A stretch of DNA of 64,000 nt, taken from the NCBI RefSeq assembly GCF_000828855.1, contig NZ_AP014631.1:62001-126000 (forward strand), written 5' to 3'. The notes below the pieces were generated by a model. The model was not told where the DNA came from, made no database searches, and worked only from the letters and a program-made list of their open reading frames with translations. Below, piece after piece: positions 1 to 10,866 of this stretch. The stretch is from Metamycoplasma canadense (GTDB taxonomy: Bacteria > Bacillota_I > Bacilli_A > Mycoplasmatales > Metamycoplasmataceae). The position numbers and the translations under genes were made by a program. Within the stretch, counting starts at the first letter, position 1; each line of letters starts with the position of its first letter.

Positions 1-1118
1 TCAAAAAATAAAAGTTTTAGTAATCAACAAATAGCTTATTTGCAAGAAGTTATGAATATTGCAAATAAATCATCAAAAGAATGACAAATTTATTCATGAC
101 TTTCATTACCATATCAATTGCTTGATATTTTTAATAAAGAAAATAAAAATGTGTTTCAAAGTATTTCAAAAAGTAGTTTTTCAAATTTAGATAAATATGT
201 TTATTACAATAATTTTGATAATATTTCGTTTAAATATAAGTTAGATAAAGATATTGATCAAAAAAAATATCCAGTTTTGAATTTTGAAAATAATACAATA
301 GAAAAAAAATATATAGTTCCTGGTTTATTAAAATCAAATTCAGTAATTTCAAATACAATTGATACTGACATAATTTATGCAAGAGAAGATTCCTCAAATA
401 TCAATACTTCTTTCCCTGAAGATGATTCTCAATTTTCAGCTCAAAATAATTTGGTTGGAAAATTAAAGTGAGAATATGTTTATCAAGTTTTAAAAGACAA
501 AAAATTTAATGAAATTTCTAAAAATTTTGTATCAGAATTTATTTCTGAAATTAAAAATAATAATAACTTAATTGATATTAATAAGAAATTATTAAAAAAA
601 GTTTCTTTTTTTGTTAATGATATTGAAAGCCCAATAAATAAATATTCAAATGCTAATTTAATATTATTCAATGAGCATTCAATTCAAGAAAAGAAATTAC
701 AATCAGAAATTGAAAGAAAAATATATTTTGCAGTTGCAATTTTAAATTACATTTACTTTAATTATCAAGATACACCAGTTTTTGAGGCCTTAATTAAAAA
801 TCCTAAAAAACTAATGAATATGGTAATTATCAAATTATTTTAAATATTTCAAATTTCAAATATCAAATTGGTGGATTTAGCAGTTTTGAAAAGAAATTAT
901 TAATAAAAAAAGAAAACAATGAAGAAAAAGTTCTAATAAGATATGAATTAACCCCAAGCAATACTAATTATTTATTTCAATCAAGTAACCATTTATATGG
1001 AATAAATAGAGAAAAACAAATCGTTAATAAAAATATTTATTTTATTCTTTGAGCAATTATTATTTTAGTTTTATTTGCATCTGTTTTTGGCTTATATAGA
1101 AGAAAGGATTATAAATAA
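1..1118 (+). pseudogene. ABC permease-like membrane protein, 5' partial, frameshifted
   Basis: The 5' end lies outside the window. Reading UGA as Trp, one frame runs from base 1 to a stop at 841-843. A second frame, offset by one base, continues without a break from about base 815 to the stop at 1116-1118. The switch falls at a run of six A at 805-810, and one extra A would join the two frames. The joined C-terminus ends in a hydrophobic helix (about 1038-1095) followed by a short basic tail, as in the last membrane segment of ABC-2 type permeases. The large middle part is hydrophilic and probably extracytoplasmic. The gene stops 2 nt before the ABC ATPase gene, so it is probably the membrane partner. 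The indel could be a true mutation, a phase-variable tract or a sequencing error. The permease role is inferred from context and the C-terminal helix. Confidence 0.6.
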
Positions 1119-1120
1119 TT

Positions 1121-1825
1121 ATGAGTAACATATTAGAAATTATAAATCTTAAAAAAATCTTCCCGAAGACAGATCGAGGAATTAAAAATATTAGTTTTAA
1201 TATTAAAAACAGAAGTTTTCATGCATTTATCGGTGAAAATGGTGCGGGGAAAACTACAACCATTAAAACTATAATTGGAGCTTATGCTAATTATGAAGGG
1301 CAAGTTTTAATCAATGGTATTGATATTAAAAAGGATGAAGCAAGATCAATTATTGGGTATGTTCCTGAGGCTGCTATTTTTCCAAAAGAATTAACAAGCT
1401 TTGATTATTTATATAATCTTTCAATTTTATCGAATATTTCAAAAAAAGAGGCAATAGCTAAAATTAAAGAATTTTTAAAACTTTTCAATATTGAAAATTT
1501 GCTATATGAAAAACCCTATACATTCTCATCTGGACAAAAAAAGAAAATTTTATTAATTCAAGCTTTATTGCACAATCCTAAACTCTTAATTTTAGATGAA
1601 CCTGCTGCTAATTTAGATCCAACAGCACGATTTGAATTATTTTCTTTACTCAAAAAGCTTAATAAAGATAATAAAATTACAATTTTGATTTCTTCACACG
1701 TTTTAGCTGAAATTGATAAATATGTTAATTCAGTTACATTAATTCATAATGGTAATATTCTTTATTCAGGAATTAAAAAAGAACCTCTTGAAAAATTATT
1801 TTATGAAAAAGTTATTTCTAGCTAA
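1121..1825 (+). CDS. ABC transporter ATP-binding protein
   Basis: This 234-residue nucleotide-binding subunit would power an ABC transporter at the cytoplasmic face of the membrane. Visible motifs are Walker A GENGAGKT at residues 38-45, a signature-like SSGQ at 136-139 (a variant of LSGGQ), Walker B ending in LDEP around 157-162, a D-loop (NLDP) and a switch histidine in ISSH. The length and the single domain match the ABC-2/export type ATPases (CcmA/NatA-like). The preceding membrane gene ends 2 nt upstream. The following lipoprotein gene starts inside this one with a 23-nt overlap, so the genes are almost certainly co-transcribed. The substrate cannot be read from the sequence. Confidence 0.93.
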   Translation: MSNILEIINLKKIFPKTDRGIKNISFNIKNRSFHAFIGENGAGKTTTIKTIIGAYANYEGQVLINGIDIKKDEARSIIGYVPEAAIFPKELTSFDYLYNLSILSNISKKEAIAKIKEFLKLFNIENLLYEKPYTFSSGQKKKILLIQALLHNPKLLILDEPAANLDPTARFELFSLLKKLNKDNKITILISSHVLAEIDKYVNSVTLIHNGNILYSGIKKEPLEKLFYEKVISS

Positions 1826-2807
1826 TTTACCAATTGCATTATTACCATTATCTGCTATTAGTTGCATAAAACAAGAAAATACTAAAATACCTTCAATAGA
1901 TTTTGAAAAAAAAGAACAAACTAAAACTAAGTTATACCAAAATCAATTCATTAAGGATATGCTAAATATTTTTTCTCAAAATGATAACCATATAAAAGGT
2001 ATTTATATTTCTGAACAAGAGAATATCTCTTTTGCAAAATATAATGAACTAAAATATGCTTTTGTTTTTGATCCTATTTTTATTCAAAAAAGTGTTCACG
2101 ATCATGGCGAAAATAGTTTCTTAGCTCAAACATCAAAAGAAATTATTCAAAAAACATTATCAAAAGATTGATATTGAACATTAAATAATATAACTAAATT
2201 TAAATTCATTTTTAATCCTTATGGAGATAGATACAAAACCTTTCCAAAAGAAAAAGAACAGTTTAATGAAGTTAGAAATCAGTTTGGTTCATTAATTAAT
2301 ATTATTAAAAATCCAGAACCAACTAATTTAATTAAAATACCAATACCTGATATCAAAAAAATCCAGTCTGTTAATGATTATAATAATAAAGAAAGTTGAT
2401 ATTTAATATTCGATAATAATAAAGCTCTTAAAATATGAAAATACATTGAAAATCATAAAATTTATTTCCAAATTTTACCTGATTTATTAGTGTTTAAAAA
2501 TTATAATAATATAAAAGAAATGCTAATTGATCTAGAAGACAGAATTTTTCAAAAAAGAAAGAAATATTTTGAAAAACGTTATGAAAATGATAAAGAAGAT
2601 GCAAAATGAGAAGCTGAAGACGAAGGAAAAGAATTTGATGAAAATAAATTTTTAAAACAAAAAAATGATAAACAATATATGGAATTTCAAGGGATTTATA
2701 AATATAATGATGATTTTGTAGATTCGTTAAATGAAATTAATAATGAAAGTGAAAATGGATTAAAAATATATAGATTTAGTATGAGGTTTATAAATGAAGA
2801 AAATTAA
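1803..2807 (+). CDS. Lipoprotein of the ABC operon, first of three
   Basis: The 334-residue protein has a short signal peptide starting MKKLFLANLP and a lipobox LSAISC, so it is probably lipid-anchored at the outer face of the membrane. The start at 1803 was chosen because the signal peptide begins exactly there. It overlaps the ATPase gene by 23 nt in another frame. UGA at 2169 and later positions is read as Trp. The middle has a Trp-rich stretch (DWYWTL), and the C-terminal third is highly charged. It resembles the next two proteins in layout: lipobox, an early conserved YxxxLL-type segment, then an aromatic NW/DW motif. These look like the mycoplasma lipoproteins often named aromatic motif membrane proteins. 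That naming is from memory and is tentative. Function unknown. Confidence 0.8.
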
Positions 2808-3651
2808 TAAATTTATTCTATTAAGTAGTCCTATAATAACTCCTTTATTAACTATTTCTTTAGTTTCATGTATTGAAAGTAATCAGAATGTATTAGAAGC
2901 AGAAATACCAGGTGGTTTTAAATTTATTCCAAGTACTTATGATCCTAAAGAAACCAAAACAGCTAATTATATTGAATTTCTTTTAAAAAAACAATTTAGA
3001 AATAATGAAGTTGAAAAAGCAAAATTTCTAAAAAATCAACAAGATGAAAAAAAATTATTTGAAGAAATAAAAAAAATAAGTGAAGATTATAAAAATAATA
3101 AATTAGATTTTGAGTTGTCAAAAAAATTTATAAACGATATAAAAAATTTTTATTCTAAAAATTGATTATTTATGTTGAAAAATATTGAAAAATTTAATTG
3201 ACAACATTTAGAATGATGAAAATTTGAACCTACTGAAAATGCCAAACATAGCGACGAATTTTTAAATAAACTAAGTGAACTAAGCAATGCTGATGATTAT
3301 TTCTTTTATACAAATTATTGAGACGAATTAAAAGAAGGCGATGAATCAGCAGAGTCGCCTAATGATGTTTTCTACCTTAAAAAAGATAAAATGATTATTA
3401 GAATTTTAATATCAAAAAACAAAGAAGGCAATAAGAGTTTATTTTTTGATAAGATTATTTTATTCCCGAAAGCAAGAAATAACAAAATTGTAATCAAGTT
3501 AATTTCTGACACAGTTCATAATGCAATAATTCACGGATTTCAAGCAGGTTATAATACTTTTGAAAAAGATATTTTTAAAAATTTTGGTCATCCTGCTTTA
3601 GGACTTCTTTTAGTAAAAGAAATTGAAGGAGAAAATAATGAAAATAAATAA
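2794..3651 (+). CDS. Lipoprotein of the ABC operon, second of three (aromatic motif)
   Basis: The 285-residue lipoprotein has signal peptide MKKINKFILLSS and lipobox SLVSC. Its start overlaps the end of the previous gene by 14 nt. Reading UGA as Trp gives a continuous frame across 3163-3390, including the aromatic-rich stretch KNWLFMLKNIEKFNW at about residues 123-137. It shares with the following protein the order: an N-terminal YI/V-EFLLxxxF segment, a charged coiled-coil-like part, the NWL aromatic motif, then a beta-rich C-terminus. It is very likely a paralogue of the next gene. The function is unknown. Position next to an ABC transporter suggests a surface partner or cargo of that system. 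Confidence 0.82.
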
Positions 3652-4564
3652 AAAATTATTTTTTACATCTTCATTATTACTAACTATAACTCCATTTATT
3701 ACTCTTGTTTCGTGTCAAAAAAATGAAAAAAGTATTAATAAATCCAAAATTTTTGAGATAACTAAAAATGATGAACTAGAAAAAAAATGAGATGTTTTCT
3801 TAAAATATGAATATGTTAATACTCTTTTAAATTTAGCATTTGGTAAAAATGATCAAAAAAGACAAGAGTATATTGAAAATCAAAAAAAGATTAATTCTAG
3901 TTATTTAACTAAAGTTAAAGAATTTCTACTCTATGCAAATAATGTTACATCTATTAATCGTTCTGAAGATGATTCGGACAAGAAAGTTATTGCTTTATCC
4001 GAATTTTCTAAAGAATTATCAATTTTATTTAAACAAAATTGATTATGATTTTTATTTAATTTAGATAGATTTACTTTTGCTTTTTATAATACATTTGATC
4101 AATTTCAAGCCGAATTACAAACTTTAAGTTTAGATGTTCAAAAAAACACTTTAGATCTAGGTTCCTTTAATCGTCCTAAAACTAATGAAGTAATACAACA
4201 TGTTGTGTATTTAAACTTTAAAGAAAAAGAAAAAATTAAAGAATATGATGTTTTTTTATTGACTAAACAAGGGATTATTCTTCAAATTTCAATAACTAAA
4301 CATTTAAAAGGTGAACGAGAGACTGAAATTGAAGAATCAAAAGCTGAATCTAAAGTTTCAATTTTTACATATTCTTATATTTATCCTGATTTATTTCAAA
4401 ATCCAGATATGCTTAAAAAATTTAATTTATCAGATTATGTTGCAACATTACAACTTTATTCAAATTTTAAAGATCGCAGAACTGAAAAACTGTTATTTGA
4501 TGAAAATTTTGGTGGTTCTCCATTAAGATTTACTATTGTTGATGTTGATGATAAAAATAAATAA
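3638..4564 (+). CDS. Lipoprotein of the ABC operon, third of three (aromatic motif)
   Basis: The 308-residue lipoprotein has signal peptide MKINKKLFFTSS and lipobox TLVSCQ. It begins within the last 14 nt of the preceding gene, behind an AAGGAG Shine-Dalgarno. UGA is read as Trp at several places, including the motif NWLWFLFNLDRFTF near residues 135-148. That motif corresponds to NWLFMLKNIEKFNW in the gene upstream, and the flanking segments align in order, so the two are paralogues. A rho-independent terminator follows directly at 4568, so this is the last gene of the operon that enters the window from the left. Function unknown; probably exposed on the cell surface. Confidence 0.82.
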
Positions 4565-4567
4565 TTT

Positions 4568-4608
4568 AAAACCACTTAATCTTTTAAAACTAAGTGGTTT
4601 TATTTTTT
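4568..4608 (+). terminator. Rho-independent terminator of the ABC/lipoprotein operon
   Basis: A perfect stem AAACCACTTA / TAAGTGGTTT with an 11-13 nt loop is followed by a T-rich run. It starts 3 nt after the stop codon of the third lipoprotein gene. Confidence 0.85.
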
Positions 4609-4627
4609 AAATTAAATAAATTAATAA

Positions 4628-5632
4628 TTAAAATAGTTCAATTTCATATATTTTTGTTTTACCATCGAATTTAAAAGGGATAACTATTTTTCCATCTTCT
4701 TTTTTCTTAAAATTTAAAGCTTTTCTTTTTCCAAATTTATATGCATATACTATTTTTTTATTATTCAATAATTTTACAAATTTACTATTAAATGTTATAC
4801 CTTCAAGTTTATTATTGGCATTAGCTTGCTTTTCACCAAATTCAGGAATATCTAAAACTTTTTTTTGACTAAAATCAAATGTTTTAATATATCCGAACCC
4901 GTTATCCTTATTTTTTTTCGATAATTCTTGAATTTTTTTCTTAGTTTCTTCTGTTAGAGTACCTGTAAAAATAGTTTTATTTTCAACCATTTTTACAATT
5001 TCTTTTTGTTCTTCAGTTAATTCCTCTTGTCCTTGATCTGAAATATTTGATTCTTTAGCGTGAGAATTAGATTGAGCAGAAGATTGGGCTTCATCACTAT
5101 TTCCCCCATCTTTCGAAACTTTAGGTTTTGGCGTTGTTGATGATTCGTCTTGTGGTGTTTCAGCCGGTTTGCTCTCTGGTTGTTCTGGTTTTGAAGTAGT
5201 AGCAGGAGAGGTTTGTTGGTTATTTTTTTCTTTATCTTTAGCTTGTTTAGCCTGTAATGCTTCTCTTTCAGCTTCTTCTAATTTAGTTTTACCATTTAAA
5301 AAATCTTCAATTTTATAATTACTTGATGGAATTTTATTATCAATGCTTTCGTATTTTTGAGTTAATTGGTTCTTTATTTCTGAATACATTTGGTCAGTTA
5401 ATGAATCAATAAAAGCTAAAACTCTTTTTACAACTTCATCGTATTCTTTTTTAGTACTTTCTATTTCAGTTTTATTTTGGCTATTTTGAGTATTATCAAT
5501 ATTTTTTGGATTTTTTGGAGTAACTATTATTTCTGATTGAGAGTCGTTTCCACAAGATACAGAAATTATTGGCAAAGTCGCTAATGAAGACAATGAACCA
5601 AAAGCTAATAAAAATTTATTTAATTTTTTCAT
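4628..5632 (-). CDS. Mosaic surface lipoprotein (member A)
   Basis: The 334-residue lipoprotein has signal peptide MKKLNKFLLAFGSLSS and lipobox SVSC, and is probably exposed on the surface. A charged helical part (about residues 30-145) is followed by a Pro/Thr/Ser-rich linker (about 140-195, with PATTSKPEQPESKPAETPQ) and then a compact C-terminal domain of about 110 residues ending VIPFKFDGKTKIYEIELF. The same C-terminal domain appears in the genes at 19192-20940 and 33589-34635, and the Pro-rich linker closely matches that of the latter. It is monocistronic: the convergent operon on the left ends at 4608, and the pepF terminator lies upstream. No function can be assigned. Adhesion or immune variation would be typical for such families. 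Confidence 0.85.
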   Translation of the reverse strand: MKKLNKFLLAFGSLSSLATLPIISVSCGNDSQSEIIVTPKNPKNIDNTQNSQNKTEIESTKKEYDEVVKRVLAFIDSLTDQMYSEIKNQLTQKYESIDNKIPSSNYKIEDFLNGKTKLEEAEREALQAKQAKDKEKNNQQTSPATTSKPEQPESKPAETPQDESSTTPKPKVSKDGGNSDEAQSSAQSNSHAKESNISDQGQEELTEEQKEIVKMVENKTIFTGTLTEETKKKIQELSKKNKDNGFGYIKTFDFSQKKVLDIPEFGEKQANANNKLEGITFNSKFVKLLNNKKIVYAYKFGKRKALNFKKKEDGKIVIPFKFDGKTKIYEIELF

Positions 5633-5711
5633 TTTTTTACTTCCTTAAATTAAAAAAAATATATACAAAGTTTTTTGTATTAAAATTTTACCATTTTGAT
5701 AATTTACTATT

Positions 5712-5752
5712 AAAAAAATAAAACGTTCTTTTAAACCAAAAAAACGTTTTAT
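5712..5752 (-). terminator. Terminator of pepF
   Basis: On the minus strand a stem AAAACGTT / AACGTTTT is followed by a T-rich tract. It lies just after the pepF stop codon and before the next minus-strand gene. Confidence 0.7.
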
Positions 5753-5757
5753 TATAT

Positions 5758-7590
5758 TTATTTTTTAAATATTTTTTTACCTAATTCTATATAATCATTA
5801 ATTTTACTTTCTAAAATACTAAATGCCTTTGTATAAATTTCCTCTGAATAAATATCAACACCCGCTTCTTTTAAAATATTTGCTGGTCAATCTTTATCAC
5901 CTGCCGATAAAAACTTATCAACATATTTTTTTAATGCTTCAATACCATTTTCTTTATATTGTTGGAAAAAGACATTAGCTACTATATAACCTAAAGCATA
6001 TTTATAAACATAAAAATAATAGTAAAAATGTGGTACTATAACTGAATAAACATTAATAATGTCACCAATTTGAGGTTCTTTTTTACTAATATTATATTTT
6101 TTAGTTATTTCAACATACAATTCTTCAATTGATTCGTATGAACTTAAGGGTTCATTTTTATCAATTCTATTATATAACTCATATTCAAAATTTGATCAAT
6201 GAGTTTGTCTTAAAACAGTGCCTATAAAGTCATTTATGCTGTGGTTAAGTAAATAAAATTTTTCCTCATTAGTTTTAGCCTTAGATATTAAATAATCATT
6301 TAATAAAAGCTCATTAAAAATTGAAGCAATTTCAGCTAAGAAAATTGGATATTGACTTCTAAAAATACTTTGATTTTTATTTGAAAAATAGGAATGCATT
6401 GAATGACCCATCTCATGACATAAAGTATTAACTGAGCTTAAAGTATTGTCTCAATTCATTAAAATATAAATTTTATCAATCCCATATGAACTACCTATTG
6501 AATAAGCACCAGATCTTTTTGATGGAACATTCATATAATCAATTCATCTTTCTTCAATAGCTTTATTCACAACCTCCGAATATTCGTAAGGCATTATTGA
6601 AACAATTTCTTTTAAAATTCTCTGACCTTCTTCAACACTATATTTATTTTTAACATTTACTAAGTCCAAAGATGTATCTCAAGGTTCCATTTTTTTATTA
6701 AATTTAATTTCGAAAAAATTTGCATGTGCCTCTCGATATTTCCTAAAAATATCAATATTTTTCAATACATTTTTATAAATAATATCTAAAAGTTTTTTAT
6801 CAACATGATCAGATGATAATATTGAATCTAAAGATGACTTAAATTTACGGTGCAATGCATTTACTGAAATTTCTTTAATATGTTGATATAACATTCTTGC
6901 CAAACTTTGTTTATGTTTCAAAAAACCATTAGCATAATTTATATAAGTTTCCTTTCTAACCCTTTCATCTTTATTTTTTAATAAAAGCGGTCTTGAACCT
7001 TCAGTAATTTCGTATTTTCTTCCTCATTTATCTCTTGCAAAACCGTATGTAATTTCACTATCTGTTAAAATTCCGAAAATTTCTTCAACATTTGGATTTC
7101 CGTGTGAAGTTAAAGATAAAAAAAGTTCCACTTTATCATCTAATTTATGTTCTAAACTTTCTAATGTCGATACAAGATCTTTTTTGATTTCTTTTAGTTC
7201 ATCTTTTTTAATTCATTCTTTAATTTTTTCTTTATTTGCAGCTACACGATTAAGCTCAGACCCAAATTCTTTTGCAAATTCTGCTTTTTTAGCATCAAAC
7301 TCATCAATTAATTTATTTATTTTTGGATTTACAACGTTAGTATTAAGTTTATTAGATAAATAATTTTCAATTTTGTTACTTAAAACCATCATTTGTTTCT
7401 CAATTTCTAAAGAAGAAATAAAATTTTCAAAATTTTGATATTTTGAATCCTTAATTTCAATTTGTTTTTTAAATAAAGAAAAATATTGATCTTGTAATTC
7501 CTCAAAACTTTGATCTTTTAAAATATCTTCTAAATCAAAGCGATATTTCAATTCAATATCTTCGTATTTTTGATATTTTTTTATACTCAT
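5758..7590 (-). CDS. pepF: Oligoendopeptidase F
   Basis: The 610-residue M3B-family zinc metallopeptidase would cut imported oligopeptides in the cytoplasm to supply amino acids. The HExxH zinc motif is HEMGH at residues 392-396, followed about 25-30 residues later by the third ligand region [14 protein letters not shown] is read as Trp at several sites (for example before 7213 and at about 6185), which restores the full family length of about 600. A GGAGAG Shine-Dalgarno precedes the start at 7590. It appears to be transcribed alone, between the apt terminator and its own. Confidence 0.95.
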
Positions 7591-7649
7591 AAATAAATCT
7601 CTCCTTGAATAATAAAATTAAAAATATATGTTTAATTATACTCCGTAAT

Positions 7650-7681
7650 ATAATAAAAAATAAGTTCATTTGAACTTATTA
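7650..7681 (-). terminator. Terminator of apt
   Basis: The stem AATAAGTTCA / TGAACTTATT lies at 7660-7680. On the minus strand it is followed by a T-rich run. It overlaps the apt stop codon. Confidence 0.75.
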
Positions 7682-8197
7682 CTCATTATTATTTTCAACG
7701 AAAATTAAACTTTCAATATCACATTTTAGTCTATTTCTTGCATTAAAACCTTCTAATTCCATTAGAACAATAATTTTTAAAATTTCAACTCCTTGATCTT
7801 TTAATAATTTAATTATTGCTTCTAGTGTCCCGCCGGTTGCTAAAACATCATCAATAATAACTGCTTTTTGACCTTTTTTAACTAAACCTTTCTGGATTTC
7901 TAATATTGATCTACCGTATTCTAAACCATAGGCACAGCTTATTACTTCACCAGGCAATTTACCTTTTTTTCTTACCATTATAAAAGGCTTAGACAATTTT
8001 GCTGCTACAGGTGTACCAAACAAGAATCCACGCGCATCAGGACCAACAATAATATCGGCATCATTTGCCAATTCAGACATTTTGTTAATTGTATAATTTA
8101 ATGCTTCTCCGTTAGCTAAAAGTAGCGAAATATCTTTAAACTTGACACCTTTTTCAGGAAAATCTTCAACAGTTCTAATATAGTTTTTTAATTCCAT
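7679..8197 (-). CDS. apt: Adenine phosphoribosyltransferase
   Basis: The enzyme joins adenine and PRPP to give AMP, the purine salvage step that mycoplasmas depend on. The PRPP-binding signature VIIDDVLATGGT lies around residues 115-126. The N-terminal IRTVEDFPEKGVKFKDIS and the VGPDARGFLFG loop are typical of Apt. I chose the start at 8197 (MELKNYIRT, 172 residues, the usual family length). The in-frame upstream ATG at 8224 would add nine residues across a TATAAT box at 8207-8212. With that promoter the mRNA would be essentially leaderless. Confidence 0.95.
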   Translation of the reverse strand: MELKNYIRTVEDFPEKGVKFKDISLLLANGEALNYTINKMSELANDADIIVGPDARGFLFGTPVAAKLSKPFIMVRKKGKLPGEVISCAYGLEYGRSILEIQKGLVKKGQKAVIIDDVLATGGTLEAIIKLLKDQGVEILKIIVLMELEGFNARNRLKCDIESLIFVENNNE

Positions 8198-8206
8198 AAC
8201 ACAAAT

Positions 8207-8212
8207 ATTATA
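8207..8212 (-). promoter_or_regulatory. -10 box of apt
   Basis: TATAAT on the minus strand lies 9 nt before the chosen apt start. No Shine-Dalgarno is present, which points to a leaderless transcript. Confidence 0.6.
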
Positions 8213-8316
8213 ATATAAAAACATGCTTTAAATTAAGTATTAATCTTGATAATTATTTTAAAAAATAATTAATATAAAAAGCTTAAGATTTATCATGCTT
8301 GTTTATATTCTCAAAG

Positions 8317-8325
8317 TGCTATAAT
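8317..8325 (+). promoter_or_regulatory. Extended -10 promoter of the exonuclease-like gene
   Basis: TGCTATAAT (an extended TGn -10) lies 10 nt before the ATG at 8336, and a TTGTTT sequence lies at about 8299. Again there is no room for a ribosome binding site. Confidence 0.6.
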
Positions 8326-8335
8326 TTTACTAAGT

Positions 8336-9106
8336 ATGAATAAAAATTATGTTTATATAGATTTTGAAGCAATTTCAGATCCTTTTGCTCGTATTTTATC
8401 AATCCCAAGCAATACACCGTTTGCATATACTGTTGCTGCTTTAAATCAAAATAATAAATTTGAAACAAGAACTTTTATTATTGATTTTGTTAAAACTAAT
8501 TCAATAAAAAATATTTGATCAACAATTAAACAAAAAATAATTAAACACCTTTATGAAATTAATTCAAAACTTAAAATTGAACAAGTAACATTCATTGGTC
8601 ATAATCCAACATTAGAAAAACAAATTCTAAATAAATTATTTCCTAAAAATTTAATTAAACCTTTATTAGACCCTAGTTGCCCAGTTTTATCACTATCAAA
8701 GCTAACTGGACCTAAATTTAAAGAGGAATATTTTTCAAATATAAAAAAAGCAATTAATGATTCAGATATATATATGCTTAAAAAAAGAACCGCAGAAAGA
8801 AACGGAGCAATAGCAGCTTTTGTTGGTTTTTGACTTTTTGTAAATGCTTCAACAAATTTAAGAGCTAATGATAAAAGAAAAAAATTCTTTTTAAAATTAA
8901 ATAAAAATCAAGTTATAAAAGAAATCCGACGCTATTCAATGGATGATGTTAATAAAATGATTTTTTTAGCTTCTGATGAAGAAAATACTAATTCTTTAAT
9001 AAAAAAATATTTATACAAAAAAGAATTTATGAAATTAATTAAAAATATTAATTTTGATGAAAATTTAACAATTAAAGAAATTAAAGAAAAAATTTGAACA
9101 ATTTAG
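8336..9106 (+). CDS. DEDD-exonuclease-like protein (DUF2779-like)
   Basis: The protein has 256 residues when UGA is read as Trp. Three short motifs follow the order of DnaQ-fold (RNase H-like) exonucleases. D9-F-E11 is near the N-terminus (YIDFEAIS), FIGHNPTLEKQIL is near residue 90, and YSMDDV near residue 203 fits the Yx3D type third motif. This would be a small 3'-5' nuclease of unknown substrate. Similar proteins in mycoplasmas are, as I recall, annotated DUF2779-like, but the match is by motif reading only. The MATE gene follows 17 nt downstream and is probably co-transcribed. Confidence 0.65.
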
Positions 9107-9123
9107 AATTGTAGGAGAAATAT

Positions 9124-10854
9124 GTGAATCAAAAAATACTAATTAAATCTAAAAAAAATTATTTTAAAAAATTTTTACCAAATTCAAAAATCGATTGAAA
9201 AAATTATTTTTTAAAAACGTGACCAATTATTATTGGTGAAATTTTATTTTGTTTAAATGGTTTTCTTGATAATTTTATGGTTAGTCATATTCCGTCTGGC
9301 ATCGATGCTTTAACTTATGCTAACACCTATACAGGAATAATTTATACATTCTTTTTTGCAATTCAAGGAATAGCTGCAATGTTTGTTGGGCAGTATTATG
9401 GTAAAAAAGATTACAATAAAGTAAAACAAATAATGAATTTAAGAATTTGAATATATCTTTTTACAACAATTTTAGTTTCAATAATTTGTTGAAGTAAATC
9501 GGATATGTTAATTCATTTAATAGGTGGTAAACAAATTAATAATTCGGCTCTTAATGAGGCAAGAATGTATTTAATGCTTATTTGCATTTCTTGAATAATT
9601 ACATCTTTTAACTTTAATACAAATATGCAACTTAACGAGACTGGACATTCAAATTTAGCTTTCGTTTCGGCTTGTTTAACTCTAATATCTAATGCCTCAA
9701 TTAATGCAATTCTTTTATACGGTTTTAAATTAGATGCATATTATGCTGCTTTTGGTTCGATAGCAAGTGCAATTGTTTGTTTAACATCGGATTCTTTATT
9801 AACATATTTTAAAGATAGAGCAATTTTTATAAACATTTTTAAGATTTATTATATTACAAAACCTATTGCAAAACAAATTCTTAAAAGAATTCCAGCAATG
9901 TTAATTGCTATTATTGCAATGATTACTATACCAATAAGAATGATAATTTGATCAAGAGCGTTTCCTGATGATCTAATTAATGGTTCTGGTGTTGGTGAAA
10001 AATGAATGGGCATAAACGCGGTAACAATTCTAGGTTTAGTTGAAAGTTTAGCATCAATAGCTGCTGCAATCACCTCAGCATGTTCTTCGAATGTTTCTTA
10101 TTTTGTTGCAAGTAATTTAGGAAGAAGTAATTTTAATGAAGCAGAAAAACATGCAAATTCTTTAAAAGGATTCCACACTACTCTTGGTTTTTTGATGTCA
10201 TTAATTATGCTCGGAATTGTATTTGCAATCGCATATTCTCCAAGTACATCAAAAGGAAGTCAAAAAGCTATTTCGCAAAATATTAAATTATATTTATTAA
10301 ATTCAGATACCAACTTAATCCAATCAATATTTTTATCACAAAAAGAAAATAAACTTATAGACAAAGAAATTATAAAAAATGCACAAAATATTTTTGAACA
10401 AATTAAGAACAATAAAGTTCAATTATCAGAAAATGACTTAAAAGCTTTTTTTGCTGATAAAAATGTTCAAATATGAATTAATGAAATGAAAATTCAAATA
10501 AAAAATACTTTTATAAAAACTTTTTTATTTTGTTGTTTAACTTTCATAGCCATGAACCCGATGTGATGCTGATTTTATACGACCGCTGCCTTACCTGCTG
10601 CAGGCGGTAGAAATCTTATCGGTTCATTTACAATGCTTTTTGCACATTGATTATCATTTATATGACTGATTGTATTAACATTTGCAATTATAATACCTTA
10701 TAGAAATTCTGGCAGTTATTCAATGAGTTTAGAACTGGCTTACTTCTTATTCTTTTCAATAGATTTTATTAGATTAATAATTTTTGAAACAGTAGCAGCA
10801 AAAACAAATTGAAAAAGAAATATAACTGAAGAAACAAAATTAATAAATATTTAA
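9124..10854 (+). CDS. MATE family multidrug/Na+ efflux transporter
   Basis: The 576-residue polytopic membrane protein carries MATE features, including GEILFCLNGFLDNFMVS in the first helix and a first repeat with FVGQYYGKKD. Such carriers export cationic compounds against Na+ or H+. The start is GTG at 9124, six nt after AGGAG; the ATG at 9122 is followed by UGA and a quick stop in its own frame. It is longer than the usual 450 residues because of a hydrophilic insertion at about residues 380-460 (bases 10260-10500) between predicted helices. UGA is read as Trp in several helices. Confidence 0.85.
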
Positions 10855-10866
10855 AAAAATTTAATA

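Noticed and set aside
8198-8224. Upstream in-frame ATG (8224) as apt start
   Set aside because: The extra nine codons span a TATAAT box, and the shorter form matches the normal Apt N-terminus and length.
9122-9136. ATG at 9122 as start of the MATE gene
   Set aside because: It is followed by UGA (Trp) and then a stop after a few codons in that frame. The GTG at 9124 opens the long frame and has AGGAG at the right distance.
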